Positions 38,416 through 46,301 of a stretch of DNA of 64,000 nt are shown one piece after another. The notes beneath the pieces are model-generated. The model saw only the letters and a program-made list of their open reading frames with translations. It had not been told where the DNA came from and ran no database searches. The translations under genes were made by a program, and so were the position numbers. The stretch is from assembly GCA_034519515.1 (NCBI GenBank), contig JAXHOK010000059.1, forward strand, positions 62,001-126,000, given 5' to 3'. Position 1 is the first letter of the stretch, and every line of letters begins with the position of its first letter. Origin of the DNA: Arcicella sp034519515. Its GTDB lineage: Bacteria; Bacteroidota; Bacteroidia; Cytophagales; Spirosomataceae.

Positions 38416-38970
38416 ATGAACTCAACTAAGCTAATTATTACTATTCTTACAATTTTCATCCTCAGCGAGTCTTGTACCTCACACAAAGGGTATTTTTCGG
38501 TATCTCATCATAATCAGGCAATTAAGCCCAAATTAGCGGTAAAACAACAAACTATTTTACCAGAAGAATTGCCAATAATTTCAAAAGAAACGCCTGTAAA
38601 TGAGCCAGTTTTGACGGCTTCAAATGCGGTAGTTATGACAGTCGAAAATGCTGTTAAAGCTAATAAATACGAAGAAAAAATAAAGACTGCTTTACGCAAA
38701 GTAGAACAACCAAATACTGAAATCAAGGCTAATGAAAAGGTGGTAAAAATGAATTTTGTTCAGAAAATTATTGTGAAGAAAATTCAGAAAAAGATGGCAA
38801 AAAATAATACTCTTGTGGGCTTTAATGACTGGAATTCTTTTCTGAAAATTGGGGCTATTTTGTTGGGCATTGGTATCGTTTTGGCAATTTTTGGCTTAGG
38901 AGCTATCGGTGGATTATCGGCTTTGATTGGGCTGATTTTCGCTATTTTGGGCTTACTTGAACAAGTTTAA
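38416..38970 (+). CDS. Hypothetical lipoprotein with C-terminal transmembrane hairpin
   Basis: 184 aa. The leader ILSESC gives a candidate acylated Cys20. A disordered, Lys/Glu-rich middle (EEKIKTALRKVEQPNTEIK) follows, and the C-terminus has two closely spaced hydrophobic segments with small residues (IGAILLGIGIVLAIFGLGAI and LSALIGLIFAILGLL). This layout occurs in many small Bacteroidota envelope proteins of unknown role. It sits behind the clpX terminator, so it has its own promoter. Confidence 0.6.
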   Translation: MNSTKLIITILTIFILSESCTSHKGYFSVSHHNQAIKPKLAVKQQTILPEELPIISKETPVNEPVLTASNAVVMTVENAVKANKYEEKIKTALRKVEQPNTEIKANEKVVKMNFVQKIIVKKIQKKMAKNNTLVGFNDWNSFLKIGAILLGIGIVLAIFGLGAIGGLSALIGLIFAILGLLEQV

Positions 38971-39145
38971 AATAGAGAATAGATGACAGAGAATAGAGGT
39001 CAAATAGTAATCATTTACTAACCCATTTTCTCTAAACTCTATCATCTGTTCTCTTTACTCTGAAATAAAGCCGTTCTTCATATTTACTTTGGTTGATTCA
39101 ATTATTTTCCTCAATTTCGATAATATAAATTATTATCTCCACTTT

Positions 39146-39217
39146 TGTCATGTTGAACAGAGCGAAACATCTGATTTTATAATTTAAGCCAGACGTTTCA
39201 CTCCGTTCAACATGACA
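39146..39217. repeat. Imperfect 28-bp inverted repeat (TGTCATGTTGAAC family)
   Basis: Arms 39146-39173 and 39190-39217 start TGTCATGTTGAAC and end GTTCAACATGACA, with four mismatches and a 16-nt spacer. Intergenic palindromes with this core are familiar in Bacteroidota genomes as dispersed repeats. Confidence 0.65.
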
Positions 39218-39242
39218 GTACCACATATTAATTTGCCCAAGC

Positions 39243-40325
39243 ATGAGTTTTCTTGATAAAATAAAATCCATATTTCGTAAAAAAAATGTGATTGGTGAGG
39301 ACACCAACCACGGGGCTAAGACGGAAGATACTGACAACAGTATTGAAAGCATCAATTATTACGAAGAACATCCTGTATTACTTGAACCAACCTACACCCG
39401 CACCAACGAACCCGATTGGCTCATCAATGAGGATATTCTGCGGGATGAAGGCGTGATTTTTGGGTTGTCGGGTTCAAATCCTGATGAAAAAATTTCCATC
39501 ATCAAGCATTATTTTGCTCAACAAACGGCTGAAACTGACCGTATTATTGAGCAAAAAGAAGAAAAAATTGGCGAGTTGAATTATTGGGTAAATGAAAAAG
39601 AAAGTGCCGTCAAAGAATTAGAACAAAAGATTCAAGACCTTAAAAATCAAGAACTTACCGAACAACATCATTTGCCCAGAACCGTGGTTGGTTTGTTATT
39701 AGCTTGTGGGATTGCGGTGGGGAATTATTTTTTGATTGAAGAATCTTTGCGAGGTCAATTTGAACAAAGTAAATTGATTGCAGCAGGGGTTTTCATGGCT
39801 GGTATGTTTAGTCTTTTCGGGCGAATTTCTTTCTTGCATGATGAAGCAAAGGGAAGTAATTGGAAACGACTTTTGGAAGAAATTGGAATGCCTTTGGCTT
39901 CGGCGTTTTTTGTGTTTGCTCAGATTTACGCCACGCAAGCCCCCATGAAATCGTGGGCTTTGTTTGGGTTTATTTTCTTTTTATTTATGTTTTCGGGAAA
40001 ATTATTGTTAGGAAATCTGACCGTTTTGAAGGACGATTTAACCATTTTTCAGAAAAGAAATCAACTTCAAAAAGACAAAATTAAGAAAGTAGCTGATTGG
40101 GAAACGGAGATTTCAACACACAAAACTGAAATTGAAAAGCACCGTCAAGAAAAGCAAGACGTTCTGCCCGAATTGACGAAATTGAGTACGCAAAACTCCA
40201 AAATCAAAGCCCAAAGAGATATGTTAATAAAGGTTTTTGAAAGTGAATATCATTTGGCTTCGCAGTATCGTAATCGTTTGAGTGTGAAGCAGATGAAGGG
40301 GATTTTGGGTGGGGATATTGAATGA
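39243..40325 (+). CDS. Coiled-coil multi-TM membrane protein of unknown function (protein 1)
   Basis: 360 aa, no recognised domain. A polar N-terminal region with a conserved-looking EPDWLINEDILRDEGVIFGL is followed by a coiled-coil (about 92-145), four hydrophobic helices (about 148-170, 178-195, 217-236, 240-262) and a second long coiled-coil (about 265-345). It would present coiled-coils on the cytoplasmic side of the inner membrane. A second protein of the same architecture is encoded at 41714-43102, on the same strand, with a toxin-antitoxin pair and Uma2 gene between. The two may form one complex. Confidence 0.6.
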   Translation: MSFLDKIKSIFRKKNVIGEDTNHGAKTEDTDNSIESINYYEEHPVLLEPTYTRTNEPDWLINEDILRDEGVIFGLSGSNPDEKISIIKHYFAQQTAETDRIIEQKEEKIGELNYWVNEKESAVKELEQKIQDLKNQELTEQHHLPRTVVGLLLACGIAVGNYFLIEESLRGQFEQSKLIAAGVFMAGMFSLFGRISFLHDEAKGSNWKRLLEEIGMPLASAFFVFAQIYATQAPMKSWALFGFIFFLFMFSGKLLLGNLTVLKDDLTIFQKRNQLQKDKIKKVADWETEISTHKTEIEKHRQEKQDVLPELTKLSTQNSKIKAQRDMLIKVFESEYHLASQYRNRLSVKQMKGILGGDIE

Positions 40326-40376
40326 TTATGGGTAGATGGATTTTATAAGTATATTTGACAAAAAAACATTAATAAA

Positions 40377-40595
40377 ATGGCAACATTAAGTAAACTCAAC
40401 CCTGTACAGGTTCATCTGCTACGTTTTTTTAATGAAAAAAATATTAGCGAGCAGGAGACCACCGAAATACAACAACTTATTGCTCATCATTACGCCCAAA
40501 AAGCAGATTTGTTGATGGAAAAAATATGGATAGAAAAACGATTGGATAGTTCAAAAATGGAAGAATTATTGAACAAAGATTTGACCAAGAAATAA
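40377..40595 (+). CDS. Probable antitoxin of the PIN toxin
   Basis: 72-aa small, charged, helical protein (LNPVQVHLLRFFNEKNISEQE, ADLLMEKIWIEKRLDS). Its stop is 2 nt before the ATG of a PIN-domain gene, the usual antitoxin-toxin layout. The sequence resembles short partners commonly found before COG1569-type PIN proteins, and no DNA-binding motif is obvious. The call rests mainly on context. Confidence 0.65.
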   Translation: MATLSKLNPVQVHLLRFFNEKNISEQETTEIQQLIAHHYAQKADLLMEKIWIEKRLDSSKMEELLNKDLTKK

Positions 40596-40612
40596 TCATG
40601 TAAAGAATTGTT

Positions 40613-40999
40613 TTGGACACAAATTGTTTGCTGGTTATCGTTCCAAAGAAATCCCAATTTCGTTGGTTGTACGATAAAATTCTGTATTCAGAAATTCAAG
40701 TTGTGGTAACTACCGAAATATTATTAGAATATGAGGAGCAATTGGCTCTTTTTTATTCAGAAGACTATGCCGAAGCCATTTTGAAAGTGTTGCTGAATCT
40801 TCCTAACATTATTAAAGTCAGCCCAATTTCATTCAATTGGCTATTAATCAATCAAGACCCCGATGATGATAAATTTGTAGATGCTTATGTCGCCTCAAAT
40901 GCAGATTACGTTATCACGAATGATAAGCATTATAATATCTTGAAGAAGATTAAATTTCCTTTGGTTGAATGTGTGAAATTGAAGGATTTTAAAGGGTAA
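40613..40999 (+). CDS. PIN-domain toxin (COG1569/VapC type), stop at codon 2 of the natural start
   Basis: PIN-fold ribonuclease of 128-133 aa. Acidic residues are LDTN near the start, EYEEQ, and DPDDDKFVDAYVASNADYVITNDKHY near the end. The natural-looking start ATG at 40598 is followed at once by TAA (40601-40603), then AGAATTGTTTTGGAC, which would read RIVLD. So translation from that ATG cannot happen, and the frame is open only from a non-ATG codon such as TTG 40613. Either the stop disables the toxin, an alternative start is used, or the base is wrong. It pairs with the 72-aa gene upstream. Confidence 0.7.
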   Translation: MDTNCLLVIVPKKSQFRWLYDKILYSEIQVVVTTEILLEYEEQLALFYSEDYAEAILKVLLNLPNIIKVSPISFNWLLINQDPDDDKFVDAYVASNADYVITNDKHYNILKKIKFPLVECVKLKDFKG

Positions 41000-41057
41000 A
41001 TTTGAAGTAATATGTTTTCAATTTACCCATAGTTCAATTATTCAAAAACCCCAAATC

Positions 41058-41687
41058 ATGGAAGTTTTAGAAAAAATATATTTAACAGACCAGCAAATCG
41101 AACAAATCGAGGCTGGGATTTCTGTAACCATTCCTGCCACCGAAGACGAATTCTTGGAATTTGCCTTCGAGACACCTTACCGAGTTGAATACCACGACAA
41201 TCACCTTATAATTATGGGTTTAGCCAAAATATTTCACGAGTTATTAGTCGGTTTCTTCATTACCCTATTAACCAATTACTACCGCAACAACAGAACGAAT
41301 TTTTATGTCGGAGGGAGTAATAGTGGCGTAAAGTTAATCGGTTCAAAAAAATATTACAATCCAGATGTGCTGGTTTTCAATGGATTACCTGAATTTTACA
41401 GAGATTCAGATTCCATTATCACAAATCCTTATTTGGTTGTAGAAGTTCTTTCTCCTTCTACTCGCAGTTATGATTTGGACGTAAAACTTAACCAATATCT
41501 TAAAATTGAGAGTTTGAGATATTTAGTTTTTGCGGATATTGATGATAAGGTCGTAATGGTTTATGAAAGAAGTCGGGATACTAAATCTTGGATATATACG
41601 CACTATGATGTACCCGAAGAAACTGTAAATATTGATAGATGTAAATTTGTCCTTCGTGATGTTTTTGATAGCTTGCCAAAAATATAA
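41058..41687 (+). CDS. Uma2 family endonuclease-like protein (third copy)
   Basis: 209-aa Uma2/DUF820 protein with an extra N-terminal segment (LTDQQIEQIEAGISVTIPAT). Core: FAFETPYRVEYHDNHLIIMG, YYNPDVLVFNG (catalytic Asp), NPYLVVEVLSPST (Glu) and LNQYLKIESLRYLVFAD. Predicted nuclease of the PD-(D/E)XK class, target unknown. It lies 26 nt before the second coiled-coil membrane protein and may share its transcript. Confidence 0.87.
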   Translation: MEVLEKIYLTDQQIEQIEAGISVTIPATEDEFLEFAFETPYRVEYHDNHLIIMGLAKIFHELLVGFFITLLTNYYRNNRTNFYVGGSNSGVKLIGSKKYYNPDVLVFNGLPEFYRDSDSIITNPYLVVEVLSPSTRSYDLDVKLNQYLKIESLRYLVFADIDDKVVMVYERSRDTKSWIYTHYDVPEETVNIDRCKFVLRDVFDSLPKI

Positions 41688-41713
41688 TCCGACCTTTTAG
41701 CTTAGAAAATAAA

Positions 41714-43102
41714 ATGGAAAACAACGAACAATCCCATACCGAAAGCTACGATTTTCAACACGGCTACCACAGCGGTTTGGAATCAGTTGATAAAAATACT
41801 TACGAAGGTTATTTGTCTTCGCAGGTCAATTTTGAGTGGCTTAGCCGGCAATTAGTTGAAAAAAAACAAGAGGTTCTTGACTTGGATAAAGTAATTGACC
41901 ACGTAAAAATCCGTTTCAAAGAGGCTTACGATGCTCTCCAAGACCGTATTTTAAAGGTAAGTTTAGCAGGAAAAAATAAAGAGCGAGTTGAAAGTCAATT
42001 ATCTGAAAATCAGAAATTTATTGATATTTTTTCGGTAAAAAGAAATTCCGTTGCTCATAAATATTCACTCTTTGCAGGACTGATTTATTTATTGGCAGGT
42101 GTATCTTTCGTGGCTGGTGATTTGATTATTTCGCACGAAATTGTGGCTTATGCCCTCAATATCCGTAATAATTTTGAGGCTTGGGCTTTTGCCGTGGGTT
42201 TGGCAATGGTTTCGGTCTTGTTGAAACCTGCTTATGAACGATTGATTGAAACTCCGTATTCAGAAAATCCTTCGCCTCGTTCCAAGCGAGTTTATGCATG
42301 GTTCAAGGGCGTAACGGTCGTTTTTGCGGTGGCTACTTTGTTCATTTTAGGTTGGTTCAGATACGAAGCCTACAAGACCGATAAGATGAAGGAATCGGTT
42401 AATAAATCCATCAAACAACTTCAAAATCAGATAGTTGACCCATTGAATCCGTCGGCAGCATTACCGCCAGAAGTTTTGCAACAAATTGAATCGAAAATGA
42501 AAGTTTTTGATGCTTTGAATGAAAAATTGGTAAATAGTCCTTGGGCATTGGCATCGTTTGTATTGTCGGGAATTTTGTTTGCTTTGGCAGGGGCAATTTG
42601 TTTGGGAATTGCTTTTCCAGTTTTACAATGTTACTGGCAAAGATGGCTACAAATTGACCCTAAATTGAAACGTTTACGAAAAGAACAAAAACACTTAACG
42701 GCTGATTTACAGGCTTTTGAAGTGGAACTGTCAGAGCAAATTGTTCAGAAAAATATTTTGGAAAATGACTTAAAATTATTACCCAATTTAGAAAATTTAC
42801 AAACCCAAAAACAGGATTTGCAGGAAGAAATAAAAGGAATCGAAAACGAAACTCGTTTGGCAGAAACCGATGCCAGAATTGGGGCTTATAACGACGGATT
42901 TGGCAAAGGTTCGATGGTCAGAGAAGTAATAAATGATGATGAAGTAAATCAATTTGTGAGAGATAACTATTTCGACACCAGCACGTTGGCGAGTAAAGCG
43001 AAAGCTTCTTCTGGCGGAAGTGCCATGTTCTCGAAACGTCCAAATCTTCGTCCGCATCAGCAATTGAGGAAATTGATTTCAGAGGATTTTGCAGAGGAGT
43101 AA
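41714..43102 (+). CDS. Coiled-coil multi-TM membrane protein of unknown function (protein 2)
   Basis: 462 aa, no recognised family. The order is a polar start with YDFQHGYHSGLESVDKNTY, a coiled-coil (about 35-105), hydrophobic helices (about 117-138, 152-170, 196-216), a periplasmic-looking loop with LNPSAALPPEVLQQ, a helix (about 275-300), a long coiled-coil (about 308-380) and a tail with DARIGAYNDGFGKGSM. It matches the neighbour at 39243-40325 in architecture but not obviously in sequence. A shared membrane complex is the simplest guess. Confidence 0.6.
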   Translation: MENNEQSHTESYDFQHGYHSGLESVDKNTYEGYLSSQVNFEWLSRQLVEKKQEVLDLDKVIDHVKIRFKEAYDALQDRILKVSLAGKNKERVESQLSENQKFIDIFSVKRNSVAHKYSLFAGLIYLLAGVSFVAGDLIISHEIVAYALNIRNNFEAWAFAVGLAMVSVLLKPAYERLIETPYSENPSPRSKRVYAWFKGVTVVFAVATLFILGWFRYEAYKTDKMKESVNKSIKQLQNQIVDPLNPSAALPPEVLQQIESKMKVFDALNEKLVNSPWALASFVLSGILFALAGAICLGIAFPVLQCYWQRWLQIDPKLKRLRKEQKHLTADLQAFEVELSEQIVQKNILENDLKLLPNLENLQTQKQDLQEEIKGIENETRLAETDARIGAYNDGFGKGSMVREVINDDEVNQFVRDNYFDTSTLASKAKASSGGSAMFSKRPNLRPHQQLRKLISEDFAEE

Positions 43103-43114
43103 ATGGGAGTCAAG

Positions 43115-43147
43115 AAGGAAGGCTTCGCCCAAAGCGAAGCCTTCCTT
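43115..43147 (+). terminator. Terminator after protein 2
   Basis: Perfect 13-bp stem AAGGAAGGCTTCG / CGAAGCCTTCCTT, 13 nt after the stop. Confidence 0.75.
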
Positions 43148-43172
43148 AAAGTACGTATTAATAATCATAAAC

Positions 43173-43592
43173 ATGAGTATACAATTGGCAAAAACAGCCT
43201 CCGAAATACAAAAATGTTGGCAGGTTTTTCATCTTTTACGCCCTCATTTACAGGAAAATAGTTTCGTGAAAAAAGTAACAAAAATGATTTCGGAAGGCTA
43301 TCAAATAGCCTATATCTAAGAAGAGGGCGAAGTTGTTTCAGCGATTGGTTTTCGTTATTTGCAAATGCTTTTCAATGGCAAGCAAATTTATATTGACGAC
43401 CTTACAACGTCCGAAGATGGCAGAGGAAAAGGCTATGGAAGTGCTTTGTTGGATTTTGTGATTGACTTGGCTATTTCAAAAGGATATGATTGTGTGTCGC
43501 TTGATTCTGGACCTTCTCGACACACAGCACATCGTTTGTATTTGAACAAAGGATTTCAGATCAATAGTCTTCATTTTGTAAAGGATTTATAA
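43173..43592 (+). pseudogene. GNAT acetyltransferase interrupted by one in-frame stop
   Basis: Reading through gives a complete 139-codon GNAT protein: SIQLAKTASEIQKCWQVFHLL, then YQIAYI, a TAA at 43317-43319 (codon 49), then EEGEVVSAIGFRYLQM, acetyl-CoA motif TSEDGRGKGYGSALLDF and HRLYLNKGFQINSLHF. There is no frameshift; a single substitution created the stop. The acetyl-CoA site lies after it, so the truncated product is inactive unless the 43359 ATG re-initiates a fragment. Confidence 0.8.
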
Positions 43593-43596
43593 GCAT

Positions 43597-43631
43597 AAAA
43601 GCCCCTCAAAATCGAATTTTGAGGGGCTTTT
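43597..43631. terminator. Bidirectional terminator
   Basis: Perfect 16-bp palindrome AAAAGCCCCTCAAAAT with its complement between the convergent GNAT and Rpn genes. Confidence 0.85.
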
Positions 43632-43652
43632 CTAAATTTAGGAAAATAATTT

Positions 43653-44618
43653 TCAAAGCAAACCCGCTTTGATTTTATAAATTGTCTCTTCAACTTTCGG
43701 CACAGATTCATCAACAAGAATGGCAATTGTTTCAGTATTCAAACCTAATTGTAAGCCTTTTTTAATGGTCATAATTGCTTTTATTTCCATCCCTTGATTA
43801 ATTCCTTGGCTAATTCCCTGATTAATTCCTTGATTAATCCCTTGATTAATCCCTTGATTTATAAGTTGTTGTGCTGTTGTCATCACTATCTTATTTAAGT
43901 TAACTGAAACTTTTGTAAAAATACTAACAATCTCCGTGATTGTCAATCCATCGGTACTCTGAATATATAAAATAACGGCTACTGAAAATGGATTATTCTC
44001 TTGATTATCAATGAGTTTAAAGAGATTTATTAGTTCATTCTCAATTCTTTTTACATATTTTTTGTAACGATTATATTTAAACAAAAGTGCTGAAATTGAT
44101 AGAAACTTATTCTTGAAATTGATAATTTGTTGGTCTGGTACTTTACCTAAATCTATCAAATAATACTCGAATTCTGGAATAAATTTCAATAGATTTTCAT
44201 CTAAATTATCGAAGTACGACCTCATTGGCTGATAATCCCATTTACCTTTCCCATGATAAATTACAATCGGAATTACCACAAGAGGCTTTTCTTTGTTTTG
44301 CTTTACGCCACTTTGCCATACATTTATCATGTATTGATTAAGTTGCCAATGAGGATAATCCTCCTTGTAACTCTTATGTTCGTACAAAAAAGCGAGTTTG
44401 ACTTTGCCAGCTTCTCCATAATGGCAAGTGTAAACAATATCGGCAAAGCGTTCTTTTAAATTCTCATCTACAAAAGAATTATTGTCAATCGTTAATGATG
44501 ATAATTCTAATTTTTGAATAAAATCAGCGGGTAAAAATTCTTCCAAAAAATTAGTGGCAACGTCTATTCTAGAAAAGGACTCCTTGAAGAACTTGTCATG
44601 TACGTTTTTTATTTCCAT
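43653..44618 (-). CDS. Rpn family nuclease with INQG repeats
   Basis: 321-aa protein of the Rpn/transposase_31 family (PD-(D/E)XK fold), linked to RecA-independent recombination and recently to phage defence. Landmarks: VHDKFFKESFSRIDVATNFLEEFLP, RFADIVYTCHY (catalytic Asp), VKLAFLYEHKS (Glu/Lys), PHWQLNQYMINVW and PLVVIPIVIYHGKGKW. Near the C-terminus is a run of tetrapeptides INQG (six copies, one ISQG), encoded by a 12-nt tandem repeat at about 43790-43862. The number of units could vary by slippage. A helical C-terminus follows. Confidence 0.87.
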   Translation of the reverse strand: MEIKNVHDKFFKESFSRIDVATNFLEEFLPADFIQKLELSSLTIDNNSFVDENLKERFADIVYTCHYGEAGKVKLAFLYEHKSYKEDYPHWQLNQYMINVWQSGVKQNKEKPLVVIPIVIYHGKGKWDYQPMRSYFDNLDENLLKFIPEFEYYLIDLGKVPDQQIINFKNKFLSISALLFKYNRYKKYVKRIENELINLFKLIDNQENNPFSVAVILYIQSTDGLTITEIVSIFTKVSVNLNKIVMTTAQQLINQGINQGINQGINQGISQGINQGMEIKAIMTIKKGLQLGLNTETIAILVDESVPKVEETIYKIKAGLL

Positions 44619-44655
44619 TAGTGGTTTGTTATAATTGATTTGATTCGTTGTAGCT

Positions 44656-45894
44656 TTACCCCTCCGCCCGATAATACATCGTAGAACAATTCTCTTTCCG
44701 CAAAATTCCTCTTGCTTGATTCATCAAACTATCAGTTGTAACTGCTTGAATCTTAGCGGATTCCTGATTGGCGTATTCTACATTTCCAGCATTGGCGGCA
44801 AAAGCAAGGTTCATGGCACGGTTCAAAAGCTCCACTTCTGAAAATACCAAAGTTGATTCTGCTTGATTTTTTACTTTTGAGAGTTCTTCTTCTGAGATTG
44901 GATTTTTCAAGAAATCATCCAATACATCTTGAATGGCAGCATCGCCCTCCTCAATGCTCACACCAGCGTTCAGATTACCTTGAATCATCAACAAACCAGG
45001 GTCGAGCGAAGCCGTTACGTAAGCGTTTAGAGAATTAAAAATTGGGTTATCTTTTACCAATTTTGTGTATAATCTGGACGATTTACTTCTGCCCAAAATA
45101 TCACTGGTTAAATCAACGGAATTAAAATCCGCATCGTGTCGCCCTTGGGTGTGATATGCTTTATAAATGGCATTCAGAGGCACTTTTGCGGAGGTTTCTA
45201 AAAATCTGGCAGCGGTTTGGATGGGTTCTTTCGGTAAGTTTTTCAGCACTACATTACCCGCAGGGATTGGCTCAAACCACTTTTTAGAAAGTTGTTTTAC
45301 TTGTTCCAAAGTAACATTTCCAGCTACAACCAAAATGGCATTATTCGGTAAATAATGCTTATAGAAAAATCCTCTCACATCGTCCATTACGGCATCTTCA
45401 ATGTGTGCAATTTCTTTCCCAATAGTTGCCCATTTATACGGATGGTTTTGATAAGCCAATGGGCGTAATTTCAGCCAAACGTCTCCATAGGGCTGATTTA
45501 AGTAGCGTTGTTTGAACTCCTCAACGACTACTTTTTGTTGTACGTCCAAAACCTTTTGGTCGAAAGAAAGCGACATCATGCGGTCAGATTCCAACCAGAA
45601 AGCCGTTTCCACATTCACGGATGGCAAAGTGATGTAATAGTTTGTAATATCGGGCGAGGTAAAAGCGTTATTCTCTCCGCCGACCTTTTGCAGGGGCGTG
45701 TCGTAAGAAGGAATATTTTTTGAACCCCCAAACATGAGGTGTTCAAACAAATGGGCGAAACCCGTTTTGTGTTCTTCTTCGTCCCGTGAACCCACATTAT
45801 AGATGATATTGACAGCCGCAAAAGCTGTGGTATGGTCTTGGTGGACATAGACTTTTAGTCCGTTATCTAATACAAAATGTTCGTAAGTTATCAT
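44656..45894 (-). CDS. M16 family zinc metallopeptidase
   Basis: 412 aa. The inverted zinc motif HxxEH is in GFAHLFEHLMFGG. Other landmarks are the N-terminal GLKVYVHQDHTTAFAAVNIIYNVGSRDE, VVVEEFKQRYLNQPYGD, HYLPNNAILVVAGNV and the C-terminal half with SRLYTKLVKDN and SIEEGDAAIQDVL. One copy is about half of a pitrilysin-type clamshell; such single-length proteins pair as dimers or with an inactive partner gene, but no second M16 gene is in the window. There is no signal peptide at this start. The region beyond is occupied by repeats. Confidence 0.88.
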   Translation of the reverse strand: MITYEHFVLDNGLKVYVHQDHTTAFAAVNIIYNVGSRDEEEHKTGFAHLFEHLMFGGSKNIPSYDTPLQKVGGENNAFTSPDITNYYITLPSVNVETAFWLESDRMMSLSFDQKVLDVQQKVVVEEFKQRYLNQPYGDVWLKLRPLAYQNHPYKWATIGKEIAHIEDAVMDDVRGFFYKHYLPNNAILVVAGNVTLEQVKQLSKKWFEPIPAGNVVLKNLPKEPIQTAARFLETSAKVPLNAIYKAYHTQGRHDADFNSVDLTSDILGRSKSSRLYTKLVKDNPIFNSLNAYVTASLDPGLLMIQGNLNAGVSIEEGDAAIQDVLDDFLKNPISEEELSKVKNQAESTLVFSEVELLNRAMNLAFAANAGNVEYANQESAKIQAVTTDSLMNQARGILRKENCSTMYYRAEG

Positions 45895-45980
45895 GTTTTG
45901 GCTATTGGCTTTCGGCTATTGGCTTTCGGCTTGTTTTAAAATATATTATTTCGTAATTTTTAATCAACAAATATACATTA

Positions 45981-46169
45981 GGAACGGGAAAATAATAAGT
46001 GGATGAATTTTTCAGTGTCATTTTTGTGCCAATCAAGGCGATAAAACCGTGCGACGGTCGCCGCAGTTTAGCATCGCTAAATGAGGATTTAATTTGGGCG
46101 GCATTCCGCAACGCAGAGTGGTGCAAAAAAGGGCATTGAAAAAACATCTACTTATTGTTTTTCAGTTCC
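45981..46169 (+). repeat. Repeat unit A, copy 1
   Basis: 189-bp element with imperfect terminal inverted repeats of about 30 bp (GGAACGGGAAAATAATAAGT at the left, complement of GGAACTGAAAAACAATAAGT at the right). A near-identical copy lies in the opposite orientation at 62679-62868. The centre (CGTGCGACGGTCGCCGCAG) is GC-rich. It has no convincing coding sequence; the small ORFs across it are by-products. Confidence 0.85.
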
Positions 46170-46268
46170 TTAAGGGAGCATATAAATTTAAACATACCCA
46201 CTTCTGGTATGAACTTTCGGGAAGTTTAATGGAAGTCATGGGTACTTTATTAATTGGATGCTCCTTAA
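46170..46268 (+). repeat. Repeat unit B, short copy
   Basis: 99-bp element directly abutting unit A, with ends TTAAGGGAGCA and TGCTCCTTAA. It contains AAACATACCCACTTCTGG and GGAAGTCATGGGTACTTT. A longer copy in the same orientation is at 62934-63096. Here only one half-arm of the ACTTTCGGGAAGT hairpin remains. Confidence 0.8.
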
Positions 46269-46301
46269 CTAAGCTGTTTCTTTGAAGTAAACAATTCCAA
46301 T

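Noticed and set aside
38971..43650. Region considered as a prophage or integrative element
   Set aside because: No integrase, attachment-site duplication or phage structural gene; composition matches the surroundings.
43790..43862. Tandem 12-nt repeats considered as a CRISPR or minisatellite
   Set aside because: Units are directly adjacent without spacers and lie in frame inside the Rpn coding sequence.
45902..46147. 81-codon minus-strand frame across repeat unit A, with a related 64-codon frame at 62816-63010
   Set aside because: Both frames merely cross the repeat; the shared peptide reflects shared DNA, and neither has a domain or a sensible start.
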